A program made the translations under genes and the position numbers. DNA of 45,114 nucleotides from Centipeda periodontii DSM 2778 (GTDB lineage Bacteria > Bacillota > Negativicutes > Selenomonadales > Selenomonadaceae): the NCBI RefSeq assembly GCF_000213975.1, contig NZ_GL892076.1, positions 1,862,384 through 1,907,497 of the forward strand. The letters run 5' to 3'. The notes below the pieces were generated by a model, which made no database searches, was not told the origin of the DNA, and was given only the letters and a program-made list of their open reading frames with translations. This document shows, piece by piece, positions 25,094 through 33,597 of this stretch; the first letter of the stretch is position 1, and every line of letters begins with the position of its first letter.

Positions 25094-26551
25094 TCAAACA
25101 TTTTTATCACTCCTGTTCCCTTTTAGAATGTCCGTTATAACAGATGCTTTGTCGGTCTTACTACGCTGTTCCATTTCTATGCTCAATGCAACGTCGTACA
25201 TCATTTCATTTTGGGCATCTTCCCTCTTCTTCTTTTTTAATTCCTCAAAGTCGATGGGATCTTTCTTATCACTTTTTTCATAGTGCTTGATTGTATTCCA
25301 AGCATGATATAGCCTGTTTCGGACTTCTCGTCGAATGTGCGCCGGCTCCACTACTGTTACATTCCCCCCCTGCCCCATAACCCATCGGTAAAACCCTTCA
25401 TTCGGCTGCACGGTGATAATAGCGGAGCAGATTCGTCTGCCGTGCGCGTCACAGCGATTTGTGCGCACTGCCTGGAGCATTTGTTGATCCAAATTGAATC
25501 TTTCCATAAGCTCACCGACAAAATCCTCGCAAAAATGGAGTTTTACATCTACTACATCGGAATCATCATGGTACATGTAGAGATTCTCCCGCAGATAACG
25601 ATCCAGTGAGAATTTTGTCAGGGCAACGCTGTCCAGTACTGCGCGCTCGATATCGTTCGGGTCGCGCTTTTTTTCTCTCTCTATCATTGCCTTCTGCTCC
25701 GGCAGGGTTCTTGTCATACTGTAGCGGGGATATTCCTTCATATAGAATATGGGAGTGCGGGGACGGCTAAGAAGGTGAATGCCGCTCCCGATCAAAGAAA
25801 TCTTAAAATGTGTAAGATGCCTTTTCTTTTCTCCTTTGCAGTCCTTGACCTGTGCACTCCGCCGATCATCTTCCACATAGCCGATCAGATAGCACGCCTC
25901 CGAGTCCCAGACCAGGAAGTACGGTGACACAAAAAATGTCTTGGCTGTCCCGGTAGCATCGTCCTTGATGGCGGTAGTGACCTCGACTTTCTCGATGCCG
26001 ATTCGTCCCTCGAATTTATAGTGGCTATATTTAAAGGCAATCTGCTTCCCTTCCCATATCGCCTTCATGAGTGTCCGAATCGTAGGCAACGTATCCCGCT
26101 GGGTCTTACGGCGCATCTGCATACGATAAAGTTGTTTGCTCAGGATATTAAGATGCCCCTCCCCCAAGTCATCGGTCTGATTGAGAAACTTCTCCACAAT
26201 ACGCTTGGTATCGTTGATCGTCAGCGTAGTATTGCGATAGAGCGCCTGAGCTATGATGGAAAATTCTCCGGCATCAAAAAGCACACGGTTGGAATAGTAT
26301 CCATCTCGCATATTTTTGCAGGTTCGTATGTCATAAAGCCCAGTAGCATTCATATCAGAAATATGGCGACCAATGGTAGACGCCGAAAGAGGAGACATAG
26401 GAACACCAGGAAACAGTTCCTGCCAAGCCCCTTCAAGATTCTCTTGCAATTCGACCACTTTTTTCGTGTTTTCGTGACTACTATGTTTTAATGCATCAAT
26501 CAGAAGAAGCAACTGGATCACTTTTTCGGAATAAAATTTATTCTTCGACAT
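25094..26551 (-). CDS. WYL-domain transcriptional regulator
   Basis: 485 residues, ATG after gggagat. The N-terminus has a DeoR-like winged helix (KVIQLLLLIDALKHSSHENT, then LSASTIGRHISDMNATGLYD). A WYL-type domain spans about 165-265 (IRTLMKAIWEGKQIAFKYSH, TFFVSPYFLVWDSEACYLIG) and a WCX-like region follows (VDVKLHFCEDFVGELMERF). A Lys/Glu-rich tail of ~60 residues is longer than usual. WYL proteins sense nucleic acid or nucleotide ligands and commonly control defence systems. It is divergent from the AAA+ gene, 115 bp away, and probably controls that cluster. Confidence 0.88.
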   Translation of the reverse strand: MSKNKFYSEKVIQLLLLIDALKHSSHENTKKVVELQENLEGAWQELFPGVPMSPLSASTIGRHISDMNATGLYDIRTCKNMRDGYYSNRVLFDAGEFSIIAQALYRNTTLTINDTKRIVEKFLNQTDDLGEGHLNILSKQLYRMQMRRKTQRDTLPTIRTLMKAIWEGKQIAFKYSHYKFEGRIGIEKVEVTTAIKDDATGTAKTFFVSPYFLVWDSEACYLIGYVEDDRRSAQVKDCKGEKKRHLTHFKISLIGSGIHLLSRPRTPIFYMKEYPRYSMTRTLPEQKAMIEREKKRDPNDIERAVLDSVALTKFSLDRYLRENLYMYHDDSDVVDVKLHFCEDFVGELMERFNLDQQMLQAVRTNRCDAHGRRICSAIITVQPNEGFYRWVMGQGGNVTVVEPAHIRREVRNRLYHAWNTIKHYEKSDKKDPIDFEELKKKKREDAQNEMMYDVALSIEMEQRSKTDKASVITDILKGNRSDKNV

Positions 26552-26666
26552 CTATATCTATCTCCCGTCCATATACATCGATACTGAAGTCCAGAAACAG
26601 TAAACTATACTCTTTCCTGAGTTTAGTCTATCGCATCCTTGGTTCGTTTGCCAGAGTGATTTCTTT
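26552..26666. promoter_or_regulatory. Divergent intergenic region between WYL regulator and AAA+ gene
   Basis: 115 bp, A/T-rich. It must hold the promoters for the regulator and the AAA+ cluster. A weak inverted repeat (taaactatac / gtttagtcta) near 26605-26632 could be an operator; no consensus promoter is convincing. Confidence 0.4.
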
Positions 26667-28898
26667 ATGTCTATCAAATTTGACGTGGTTAAGGATTATC
26701 CTTCCCCATCTACAAAACTCCTGTGCTATGATATGTTTGACCTTAACAGCAGGGAGGTATTACAAATGCTTGTCTATCAAATTTCCTTACAGCTTGCACT
26801 GGAAAACGCGCCCATAGAGATAACGGTGATGCACAACAAAGCGCGGCATCCACGAATGAAAGGCAAGGAAGAACCGCCGAAAGTAGACTGGAAGTCATTT
26901 AATCAGCAGATGAGCCGAGATTTCTTCAGTTCATCCTTGGCCTTTTTTGCCTATCAGGAAACGGGAGAAACAACCCATTTGGTGGCAATTAGCCATCAAT
27001 ACTTGACGCAGGATCTGGCGGAAGATGAGATAAAATATTCTCTACACAAGACGGGAAATTGTATTTCTTCATGCCAAGTGATAGAGATTCGCGAGACTAC
27101 AATGTCAGATTGTTGTAACGTACTGTTACAAGGTGAGGATAACGATATGTTGCGTGGCGGTTTTCGTTTCTACTCCGATATAGGACTGTCCACGGTAAAA
27201 GATCAGTTGGATCTTACCCGCCGCAAAGACGGATGGCGTATGGAAGAGCATATATCAACGACCATTTGGCAAAAAAAGAACGAGGCGATGTTACATATTC
27301 GTCAAATCATGGGACACCGCTCCCTCAAGGAAGAGATGATACGTATCTATCACAGCGGCAATCACAAAACCTTCTTGGAGCACCCTGTCCACTACAGTAT
27401 CCATGCCTCCAGCCGTCCTGCCGCACAAGAAATGATCGATGCTTTGGTTGGTGGACTTTATGCGAATGGACGTATCCTTTCAAAACGCATAAACTATTTC
27501 TGTGATTTCGATGGCGCCAGTGGCAATGAGCGTTCCATCCGAACCCTCTTAGATTCTGCAAAATACACAGCCGTCGCAGCAGAACTCCCTGGCTCTGTCG
27601 CTCGTACCGTGCGACCGCTTCGGTTGGGAGCAAGTGAAATGGACATCTCACGATTCTGGCTGGAAGAAACGGTGAAACACCATCGATATACATTATTTAT
27701 TTTCGTGCAAATATCCGAGGAAGAATGTGATTGGGAAAAGAATTTTGAGCGGGACTTGGCCAATATCGTCGATGTCGTCCCCTTATATGAGGGAAGCGGG
27801 GATGAAACGGCTACACGGAACTACTTAAATAACCTATCGACACTCAAAGGCCTCCCCTCTTTCGAGGATGACGATCTTCGGGAAGTCGTTCCGAAAGGAA
27901 TCTACACACCAACACATGCCATTGAAATCTTTGATCGTCTTTGCAAAATGCGTCTCCATAGGGATTTTTATCCCGCTTACCAAAACATCCATACGCGATC
28001 TGCCGGCCTTGGCAAATTGTCCTGCAAGAATGCCAATCCTACATTGCAATTATCGCAAATGGTAGGATTGAGAGAGATAAAATCGCTGGTCGAGCGCATC
28101 GTTGCTGCCCATAAGATGAAAAAAATTCGGCGAGGCTTAAATTTGAAGGAAAACAGAGGGGCACTTCACATGGTATTTACAGGAAACCCTGGCAGTGCAA
28201 AAACCACGGCAGCAAGATTGCTCACCGGTATCATGAAGGAAGAACAGGTTCTTTCCACCGGCGCATTCATCGAATGTGGGCGCAGTGATTTAGTTGGAAA
28301 ATACGTGGGTTGGACAGCAAAAATTGTGGCACAGAAATTTCAAGAAGCCTCTGGAGGCGTGCTGTTTATTGATGAGGCCTATGCCTTGGTAGACAGATCC
28401 AACAGCTTCGGCACAGAAGCCATCAACACCATCGTGCAGGAAATGGAAAATCATCGAGATGATGTGGTGGTTATTTTTGCCGGTTATCCAGGCAAGATGC
28501 AAGAGTTGATCGAAAGCAACGAGGGGCTAAAGAGCCGTATTGCCTTTTATGTTAATTTCCCGGATTACAATACGGAGGAGCTGGTAAAAATCCTCTGCCT
28601 CATGGCAAAGGAGCGGGAACTTCGATTGAATCCAGGTATTTTGAGAAAGTGCCGCTGCTTTTTCCAAGAGGTTGTCAAGGAAGATAATTTTGGCAATGGG
28701 CGCTATGTGCGAAATCTTTTGGAGGCAGCTATGATGCGCCAAGCTGAACGACTGATAGCAATGTCCAAAAAGCATGAAATCACACGTCAGAAAGCCGTAT
28801 GTCTTACAATGGAGGATTTCATGCCGATAAAACTTTCGCAGGTGAAACCAAAATCTCAAATGGGATTTCAGATGAGACTCGCAAGTGATACCGTGTAA
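26667..28898 (+). CDS. CbxX/CfqX-type AAA+ ATPase with a large unknown N-terminal part
   Basis: 743 residues. The ribosome site before this ATG is weak. The C-terminal ~270 residues are a CbxX/SpoVK/EccA-like AAA+ module: QMVGLREIKSLVERIVAAHK, Walker A GNPGSAKT near 505, Walker B GVLFIDEAYAL near 565, and GLKSRIAFYVNFPDYNTEEL with the Arg finger near 620. Walker A has Ala where most members have Gly (GTGKT), but the Lys and Thr are kept. Residues 1-480 are not recognised; a segment near 240-400 may be a degenerate AAA-like domain without Walker A. Probably a hexameric remodelling ATPase. First gene of a plus-strand cluster. Confidence 0.8.
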   Translation: MSIKFDVVKDYPSPSTKLLCYDMFDLNSREVLQMLVYQISLQLALENAPIEITVMHNKARHPRMKGKEEPPKVDWKSFNQQMSRDFFSSSLAFFAYQETGETTHLVAISHQYLTQDLAEDEIKYSLHKTGNCISSCQVIEIRETTMSDCCNVLLQGEDNDMLRGGFRFYSDIGLSTVKDQLDLTRRKDGWRMEEHISTTIWQKKNEAMLHIRQIMGHRSLKEEMIRIYHSGNHKTFLEHPVHYSIHASSRPAAQEMIDALVGGLYANGRILSKRINYFCDFDGASGNERSIRTLLDSAKYTAVAAELPGSVARTVRPLRLGASEMDISRFWLEETVKHHRYTLFIFVQISEEECDWEKNFERDLANIVDVVPLYEGSGDETATRNYLNNLSTLKGLPSFEDDDLREVVPKGIYTPTHAIEIFDRLCKMRLHRDFYPAYQNIHTRSAGLGKLSCKNANPTLQLSQMVGLREIKSLVERIVAAHKMKKIRRGLNLKENRGALHMVFTGNPGSAKTTAARLLTGIMKEEQVLSTGAFIECGRSDLVGKYVGWTAKIVAQKFQEASGGVLFIDEAYALVDRSNSFGTEAINTIVQEMENHRDDVVVIFAGYPGKMQELIESNEGLKSRIAFYVNFPDYNTEELVKILCLMAKERELRLNPGILRKCRCFFQEVVKEDNFGNGRYVRNLLEAAMMRQAERLIAMSKKHEITRQKAVCLTMEDFMPIKLSQVKPKSQMGFQMRLASDTV

Positions 28899-28916
28899 AG
28901 CGAATAGGAGGCGCTT

Positions 28917-29585
28917 ATGTACAAGAGAATACTAGCAATCGGAGATATTCACGGTGAGTGGGATAAGTTCGTGTCACTCTACCGACAGATTGATTTTCAG
29001 CCAGGGCGAGATTTGCTGGTTTTTCTTGGGGATTATATTGATCGTGGATCTGCTCCCCTTCATGTACTCAAATGGCTGTTTGCACATAAAAACAACGAGC
29101 ATATCATCATATTGCGGGGCAATCACGAACAAATGATGCTGGACTACTACCGTGAGGGAGGATGTAACAATCTTTGGCTCTGGAACGGTGGTGATGTAAC
29201 GCGCGACGCACTGGACGAGGAAGATTCGACATTAAAGGGGGATTTTTTGAGCTTCATAAAGGAACTACCATTATCGTATCGTATCAATGCCAATGGCAAA
29301 CACTTCTTCTTTTGCCATGCCGGAGTAGATCCCGATATTCCTCTGGAGTTACAGGACGAGGAAACACTTCTGTGGATACGGGAAGAGTTCTATGATTATT
29401 ATGATGGCGAGGACATCATTATTGCCGGTCATACCAACGTGGAGTATATAGAACAGGGGAAAACTGTGCCCATTATCAGAAACAACATGATTTTAATGGA
29501 TACCGGCTCTTATATGCCACACGGTCTTGTGTCCTGTGTCGATGTGTTGTCCGGCAGGATCTGGCAGAGTGACGGTGGACTATAA
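28917..29585 (+). CDS. PPP-family serine/threonine protein phosphatase (phage-lambda type)
   Basis: 222 residues, ATG after taggaggc, 18 bp behind the AAA+ gene. All metal-binding motifs of the PPP family are present: GDIHGEWD, GDYIDRG, RGNHEQM, FFCHAGVD near 140 and IIAGHTNV near 179. Length is typical of bacterial and lambda-like phosphatases that act on phospho-Ser/Thr/Tyr or nucleotides. Tight coupling to a CbxX ATPase under a WYL regulator suggests a signalling step, perhaps reversing a modification. No matching kinase is seen in the cluster. Confidence 0.88.
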   Translation: MYKRILAIGDIHGEWDKFVSLYRQIDFQPGRDLLVFLGDYIDRGSAPLHVLKWLFAHKNNEHIIILRGNHEQMMLDYYREGGCNNLWLWNGGDVTRDALDEEDSTLKGDFLSFIKELPLSYRINANGKHFFFCHAGVDPDIPLELQDEETLLWIREEFYDYYDGEDIIIAGHTNVEYIEQGKTVPIIRNNMILMDTGSYMPHGLVSCVDVLSGRIWQSDGGL

Positions 29586-29587
29586 GT

Positions 29588-29803
29588 TTATGTTGTAGGC
29601 GGGCAGGATTCCGCTGACGCTGTTCGATGTCCCGCAAGCGCTCGGACGAAAGCGCAAGCACAAGCGAAACCGCACGAATAGGCGCCTGAAAGGGCGCAGC
29701 ATAGAGGAGCGTCCTGCCGTTGCGGACAAAGGTACGGAAATCGGACACTGGGAAGCCGACACCATTGTCGGATCACGAAAAGGGCACGGTGCGGCCGTAG
29801 TTT
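29588..29803 (+). mobile_element. IS30-like transposase fragment
   Basis: About 215 bp match the centre of IS30 copy 1: GRIPLTLFDVPQALGRKRK and TEIGHWEADTIVGSRKG, one frame broken. Neither end is present. It lies between the phosphatase gene and the 415-residue gene without touching either. Confidence 0.8.
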
Positions 29804-29891
29804 CAAAGAGCTTTTCTGCGTGTAGAATATACGTGAGCATCGATAAATTCAGCCCGATCACCTTATATGAGATATATGGGAGGGAAACCTT

Positions 29892-31139
29892 ATGGAAGAT
29901 CACTTTTTTTCCTACAACGCTATCCAAAAGACATGGCAGGAAACAAATTGTCATGGGCTTTCAGGAACACTGGCAGAGTACGTGCCGCAAATCATCTTGA
30001 TAGAGAATAAAGAGCAAATGGTTTGGTGTCCTATTCACCATACTTACGAGACCGTGGAAACATTGAGCCACAGCAAAGTAAGTACAACAGACGGCTGTAT
30101 CTTATCCGGGGCGGTTATTCCCATTGGTGCCATAGATATTACGGCCGATCAAGATGCAAGGCGCGATTTGTTCGATCTTCGTTGGCATATCAGCCAAGAA
30201 CGGTCACGAGGTCGATTGATGATCGCCGTTGACCGTGTCGTCATTGGTTTGGGGGATGGCTACGACAATCGTCTGGGAAGAGTACTTGTTCCTCATGTCT
30301 ATGGACGATCCTTTCATAGTATATCCGTCGCGTATGTCAAAGAAAAAATAATAGAAATCGGACTCTGCCAAAAAATTCCCACAACCATACTTATTACAGC
30401 CTTGACCAAGCTGCAAGGAATTGCCGAAGAGTATTATGGCGAAAAGATGCCATTCTCTTGGGAAAAAATTGTTTCTTATGGGCAGTATTCCGATCCGGAA
30501 TGCTTGAAAGCCATGCTCCATTACCCCTTCTCCCCTATACTGTGGCTGATGCGAAACTATTTTAATATCAATGAAAATTATCGCATTGTCACCCGTGATG
30601 ATCGGCGAGGTTTTTCTAAAATATGCGAAGCTCTTCAGCTCGTGAGCAACGAAGCATTTTTATCTCAGGTGCTAAAAAATCCCTATACGTTTATTCTAAA
30701 CCTGCGTCTGAGACGGCTGGGCTTTCAAGATGAATGTCTCATCGAATCCTTTTACGGATTAAAAACGTTCTGCGGCAAAGAAATGGATCAAAGATTGGAG
30801 GGGGAGTATGTATGGGAAAACAATGGCTTATCCTATGACAAATCACTTTTTGAAGATGATGCCGCCATGGCTGCATTTCGTAAGGATAAGCTATGTTTAT
30901 TTAACGATTGGGAAGCTCTTTTCTTTTATTGTCAATGGAATTTGCAGCAATCGGGAGAAGATGTATTTTCGCCAATTTTTTATCGTTTGCTTGCCGAATG
31001 GCAGCCATGCTACACGGAGGCTCTTCGCTCCCTTCATCGATATTATCTCGATTTGCCATTAAATTTACGTGCATCTGTTTTGGAAAACGGATTAAGCCCA
31101 CAAATTTGTCTGCATATAAACGAATTATCGGAACCATAA
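29892..31139 (+). CDS. Unrecognised 415-residue protein of the AAA+/phosphatase cluster
   Basis: ATG after gggaggg, so the gene is very likely real. No signal peptide or clear membrane segment was seen. Residues 1-150 look beta-rich (IILIENKEQMVWCPIHHTYE, SGAVIPIGAIDITADQDARR), and the remainder is helical, with LVSNEAFLSQVLKNPYTFIL and FYCQWNLQQSGEDVFSPIFY. I found no known catalytic motif. It is separated from the phosphatase by an IS30 scrap, but follows the same direction and spacing, and a membrane protein follows 100 bp later. I infer a shared function with those genes. Confidence 0.75.
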   Translation: MEDHFFSYNAIQKTWQETNCHGLSGTLAEYVPQIILIENKEQMVWCPIHHTYETVETLSHSKVSTTDGCILSGAVIPIGAIDITADQDARRDLFDLRWHISQERSRGRLMIAVDRVVIGLGDGYDNRLGRVLVPHVYGRSFHSISVAYVKEKIIEIGLCQKIPTTILITALTKLQGIAEEYYGEKMPFSWEKIVSYGQYSDPECLKAMLHYPFSPILWLMRNYFNINENYRIVTRDDRRGFSKICEALQLVSNEAFLSQVLKNPYTFILNLRLRRLGFQDECLIESFYGLKTFCGKEMDQRLEGEYVWENNGLSYDKSLFEDDAAMAAFRKDKLCLFNDWEALFFYCQWNLQQSGEDVFSPIFYRLLAEWQPCYTEALRSLHRYYLDLPLNLRASVLENGLSPQICLHINELSEP

Positions 31140-31241
31140 CCGCAGCGTTTCTTTCTCTATGGATCGAAACAGAAGCGGCTAAGTGCAGAATTGGGGAACT
31201 TCTATCCGGATGATTGTGACACAATAAGGAGGCATACCGCC

Positions 31242-32102
31242 ATGAAACGAGTATTCATTTTTCTGCTTATAGGCTCCGTTCTCTCCCTAGGAGGAATGAT
31301 TGATCTGCTTAACGGAGGCTTTCCTCTTTCCCCTCTGGTTGTTTTCCTTGGTTTTTATATTGCTTTCTTCCCTTGGAGCGTTCCTTCCCATTTAAGAACA
31401 AGCGACTTTGATATCTATAAAACAGAAAATACGACAGCGACACATGAGCCTTTGTTGCTCGCAAGGTACTTTATTGCCATGAGTATTATTTCTCGGCGCA
31501 AGGGCATCCTTTCCTTGTTGGAGAAAAATTTTGACACACACTACAAAAACGGTCTTTACCGCATGGGAAAAAACATGATGATTGACGGTATTGCGCCGGA
31601 ATTTGTTCAACAAGAATTTTCTTCTGTCTCTTATGCGTTACGTCAGCGTTACCGTGAGCAGATCGGACGTATCTTACAAACGGGAAAATACCTCGCAGCA
31701 GTCACTGTTATTAGTTGTGTTGGCTGTGGCAGTATGCTTTTATTGCGTGGCGATGCAGCCTTTGACCTTCGCTGCGGTGTATGGATTTGCACGACGCTAA
31801 TTAGTGCAATATGCGCCATATCTGTTCTTTGCTTGCTTCCTGGCAAAATGCGCCATATTCTGTATCGCCGTAATCTCATTGATCGGCAAATACAGATCGG
31901 ATTTGATTGCATCCAGCAAGGGAAATCCCCGATCGCTACGGCTCTCAGCCAGATCCCTTATTTAACAGTGAAAGAACAGGCGCATTTTTCTCAAATGCCT
32001 CTGCCTGAAGATATCGGAGAAACACAACCTACAGATGACTTTTCCGACGTCGCAGAAAACATCGGGAAATCTATTCGCGAAATTTGCCTTTACCAGCTAT
32101 GA
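31242..32102 (+). CDS. Membrane protein with four predicted TM segments, unknown function
   Basis: The frame opens at 31191, but the ATG at 31242 has aaggagg at ideal spacing, giving 286 residues. Hydrophobic segments: about 2-20 (VFIFLLIGSVLSLGGMIDLL), 28-46 (LVVFLGFYIAFFPWS), 147-167 (AAVTVISCVGCGSMLLL) and 176-198 (WICTTLISAICAISVLCLLP). A basic soluble loop of ~100 residues lies between pairs, and an acidic tail ends the protein. No family recognised. As last gene of the WYL/AAA+/phosphatase cluster it could be the membrane effector. An IS3 remnant follows its stop directly. Confidence 0.72.
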   Translation: MKRVFIFLLIGSVLSLGGMIDLLNGGFPLSPLVVFLGFYIAFFPWSVPSHLRTSDFDIYKTENTTATHEPLLLARYFIAMSIISRRKGILSLLEKNFDTHYKNGLYRMGKNMMIDGIAPEFVQQEFSSVSYALRQRYREQIGRILQTGKYLAAVTVISCVGCGSMLLLRGDAAFDLRCGVWICTTLISAICAISVLCLLPGKMRHILYRRNLIDRQIQIGFDCIQQGKSPIATALSQIPYLTVKEQAHFSQMPLPEDIGETQPTDDFSDVAENIGKSIREICLYQL

Positions 32103-32463
32103 TTGGAACGATGGCGGACATTTGATTTTTGCTTTTCTTTGCATCCGCTCCTTTAACAAAGAACGTCCGGCGTATACGCTTGGATACCTTACGCCGAAGC
32201 AGTATCGGGAACGGTTTGCACCTAAGCGAGAGCATGCTGCCCAGACCATCGCGGGTAACGTTTGAAAGGTTTCTATCGGTATTCCGAGTACCATATCTTC
32301 GATGGAACTGTATGATATTCAAGGTTCCATAGATAATTTTTAGATTTTTGTGTCCAGTTTTTGTTGACTAGTACAAACCGACGTTTTTGTGCGTGCGCCC
32401 CCTCCCCGATCCAGTAATGGCGCGGTTTTAGAGATTTGACCGCCCCCTGGGGACAAGAACGTG
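32103..32463 (+). other. Gap holding an IS3 transposase C-terminal remnant
   Basis: 32146-32265 translates to SFNKERPAYTLGYLTPKQYR and ends at the TGA at 32263-32265; this is the C-terminus of an IS3-family OrfB (NxxRPHxxLxYxTPxQYR pattern). The catalytic part is missing. 32340-32460 shows only G/C-rich unassigned sequence. Together they look like debris of a lost IS. Confidence 0.7.
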
Positions 32464-32492
32464 TTGCATTTGCTTCACTTTCGCGTTACAAT
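32464..32492 (+). promoter_or_regulatory. Promoter of the second toxin-antitoxin pair
   Basis: TTGCAT (32464-32469) and TACAAT (32487-32492) at 17-bp spacing, with an aaaggagg ribosome site 8 bases further. No clear operator palindrome. Confidence 0.65.
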
Positions 32493-32514
32493 AAACAAAA
32501 GGAGGTTATGCACC

Positions 32515-32808
32515 ATGTCCAAGACCGCAACAATCAATATGCGCATCGAACCGACAATCAAAGCGCAAGCTGAAACCGTTTTTTCCAGTTTCGGTATCTC
32601 CGTGACCGACGCCATCAACATCTTTCTGCATGCATCCATCATGGAGGGAGGTTTTCCCTTCCAACCAAAACAGCCCCGTTACAACAGAGAAACGCTTCTT
32701 GCTATGCAGGAAGCACGCGACATCATGGATGGTAAAATCGAGCCGAAGCATTATCCGTCGCTGTCCGCACTGATGGATGATCTGGATGCGGAGGACGCTC
32801 ATGCTTGA
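32515..32808 (+). CDS. RelB/DinJ-family antitoxin (second pair)
   Basis: 97 residues. The ATG at 32515 sits behind aaaggagg; the open frame from 32461 includes the promoter and is too long. Ribbon-helix-helix N-terminus: ATINMRIEPTIKAQAETVFS with VTDAINIFLHASIMEGGFPF. The C-terminal part (EARDIMDGKIEPKHYPSLSA, then an acidic end) would bind the toxin. It overlaps the toxin gene by eight bases. Related to, but clearly diverged from, the first antitoxin. Confidence 0.9.
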   Translation: MSKTATINMRIEPTIKAQAETVFSSFGISVTDAINIFLHASIMEGGFPFQPKQPRYNRETLLAMQEARDIMDGKIEPKHYPSLSALMDDLDAEDAHA

Positions 32809-33073
32809 TCTCGTCACCACCACGCAGTTCCGCAAGGATTTAAGGAAGCTACGTAAACGTGGAGCAGATATGCAAAAGCTAGATGATGTTCTGCAAATGC
32901 TCTGCGTGGAAAAACAACTGCCCGAAAGGTATCGGGATCATGCTCTGGTTGGTGACTACATTGGTTTTCGTGAATGCCACATCATGCCGGACTGGTTACT
33001 TGTGTATGCCATCGACAAAGGAAAACTGATTCTGACCGCTTCCCGCACGGGCTCGCATAGCGATCTCTTCTAG
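32801..33073 (+). CDS. YafQ-family mRNA interferase toxin (second pair)
   Basis: 90 residues from the ATG at 32801 with gaggac upstream. Conserved YafQ elements: TTTQFRKDLRKLRKRGADMQ, ERYRDHALVGDYIGFRECHI, PDWLLVYAI and TASRTGSHSDLF. The catalytic His/Asp pattern (ECHI...DWLLVY...TGSH) is intact. Expected to be neutralised by the partner antitoxin and to cleave ribosome-bound mRNA when freed. Confidence 0.9.
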   Translation: MLDLVTTTQFRKDLRKLRKRGADMQKLDDVLQMLCVEKQLPERYRDHALVGDYIGFRECHIMPDWLLVYAIDKGKLILTASRTGSHSDLF

Positions 33074-33150
33074 CCGATTCACTGGAGTCGGCTTTTTATT
33101 TTGGTGGTTCGTTGTTTTCACATTAATCAACATGTCCTAATAAGACATGA

Positions 33151-33203
33151 AAAAACCCGAGGGATTCCGCCGACCGAATGTCAACGGCGAAATTTCCCTC
33201 GGG
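33151..33203 (-). terminator. Terminator of the minus-strand Rpn remnant
   Basis: CCCGAGGGA (33156-33164) pairs with TCCCTCGGG (33195-33203), with inner arms CCGCCG/CGGCG-like. On the minus strand the stem is followed by TTTTTTC. It lies about 50 bp after the Rpn stop at 33254. Confidence 0.75.
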
Positions 33204-33253
33204 TAGAGTTTTAAATAGAGCAACGGATCTCAAATCTACTCAGAATGTGTGTC

Positions 33254-33532
33254 TTACAACGCCAAAATCTCCGCACGCGTCAAACCGCTCGACTTCTCGA
33301 TCACTTCGACAGGAACATTCAGCGTAAGTAAGGAACGTGCCATATCGATCATTCCCTCACGATGTCCTTCAATGCGACCTTCCTCACGCCCCTCAGCACG
33401 CCCCTCAGCACGCCCCTCCATACGCCCCTCTTCCAATTTCTTCTCTCCAAATTTTTCCATCAGTTCGCACATGGCATTTACCCCCTCTACTTCTGCCTTG
33501 TAGAGCTTCCCTTCGCTATCCTCCTCATCCTT
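33254..33532 (-). pseudogene. Rpn-family nuclease, C-terminal remnant with Glu-Gly-Arg repeats
   Basis: The C-terminus reads VNAMCELMEKFGEKKLEEGR, then five EGR-type repeats encoded by near-identical 12-bp units at about 33380-33430, then DMARSLLTLNVPVEVIEKSS and LTRAEILAL. This is the usual tail of Rpn/PDDEXK transposase-like proteins. Just upstream, EGKLYKAEV recalls the catalytic EGKLYDCEVQ motif, so a large internal deletion has joined the two. Start and nuclease core are lost. Confidence 0.75.
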
Positions 33533-33597
33533 GTTCTATTATCATAGTATGCACTGCAGCAAACATTGTCAAGGCTGAAAATTAAGTCGTCCTTATT

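Noticed and set aside
32401-32440. A gttttaga stretch resembling a type II CRISPR repeat start
   Set aside because: Single occurrence, no repeats or spacers nearby and no cas gene in the window.
33375-33432. Short 12-bp direct repeats as a possible CRISPR array
   Set aside because: The repeats are contiguous with no spacers and encode the Glu-Gly-Arg tail of an Rpn protein.
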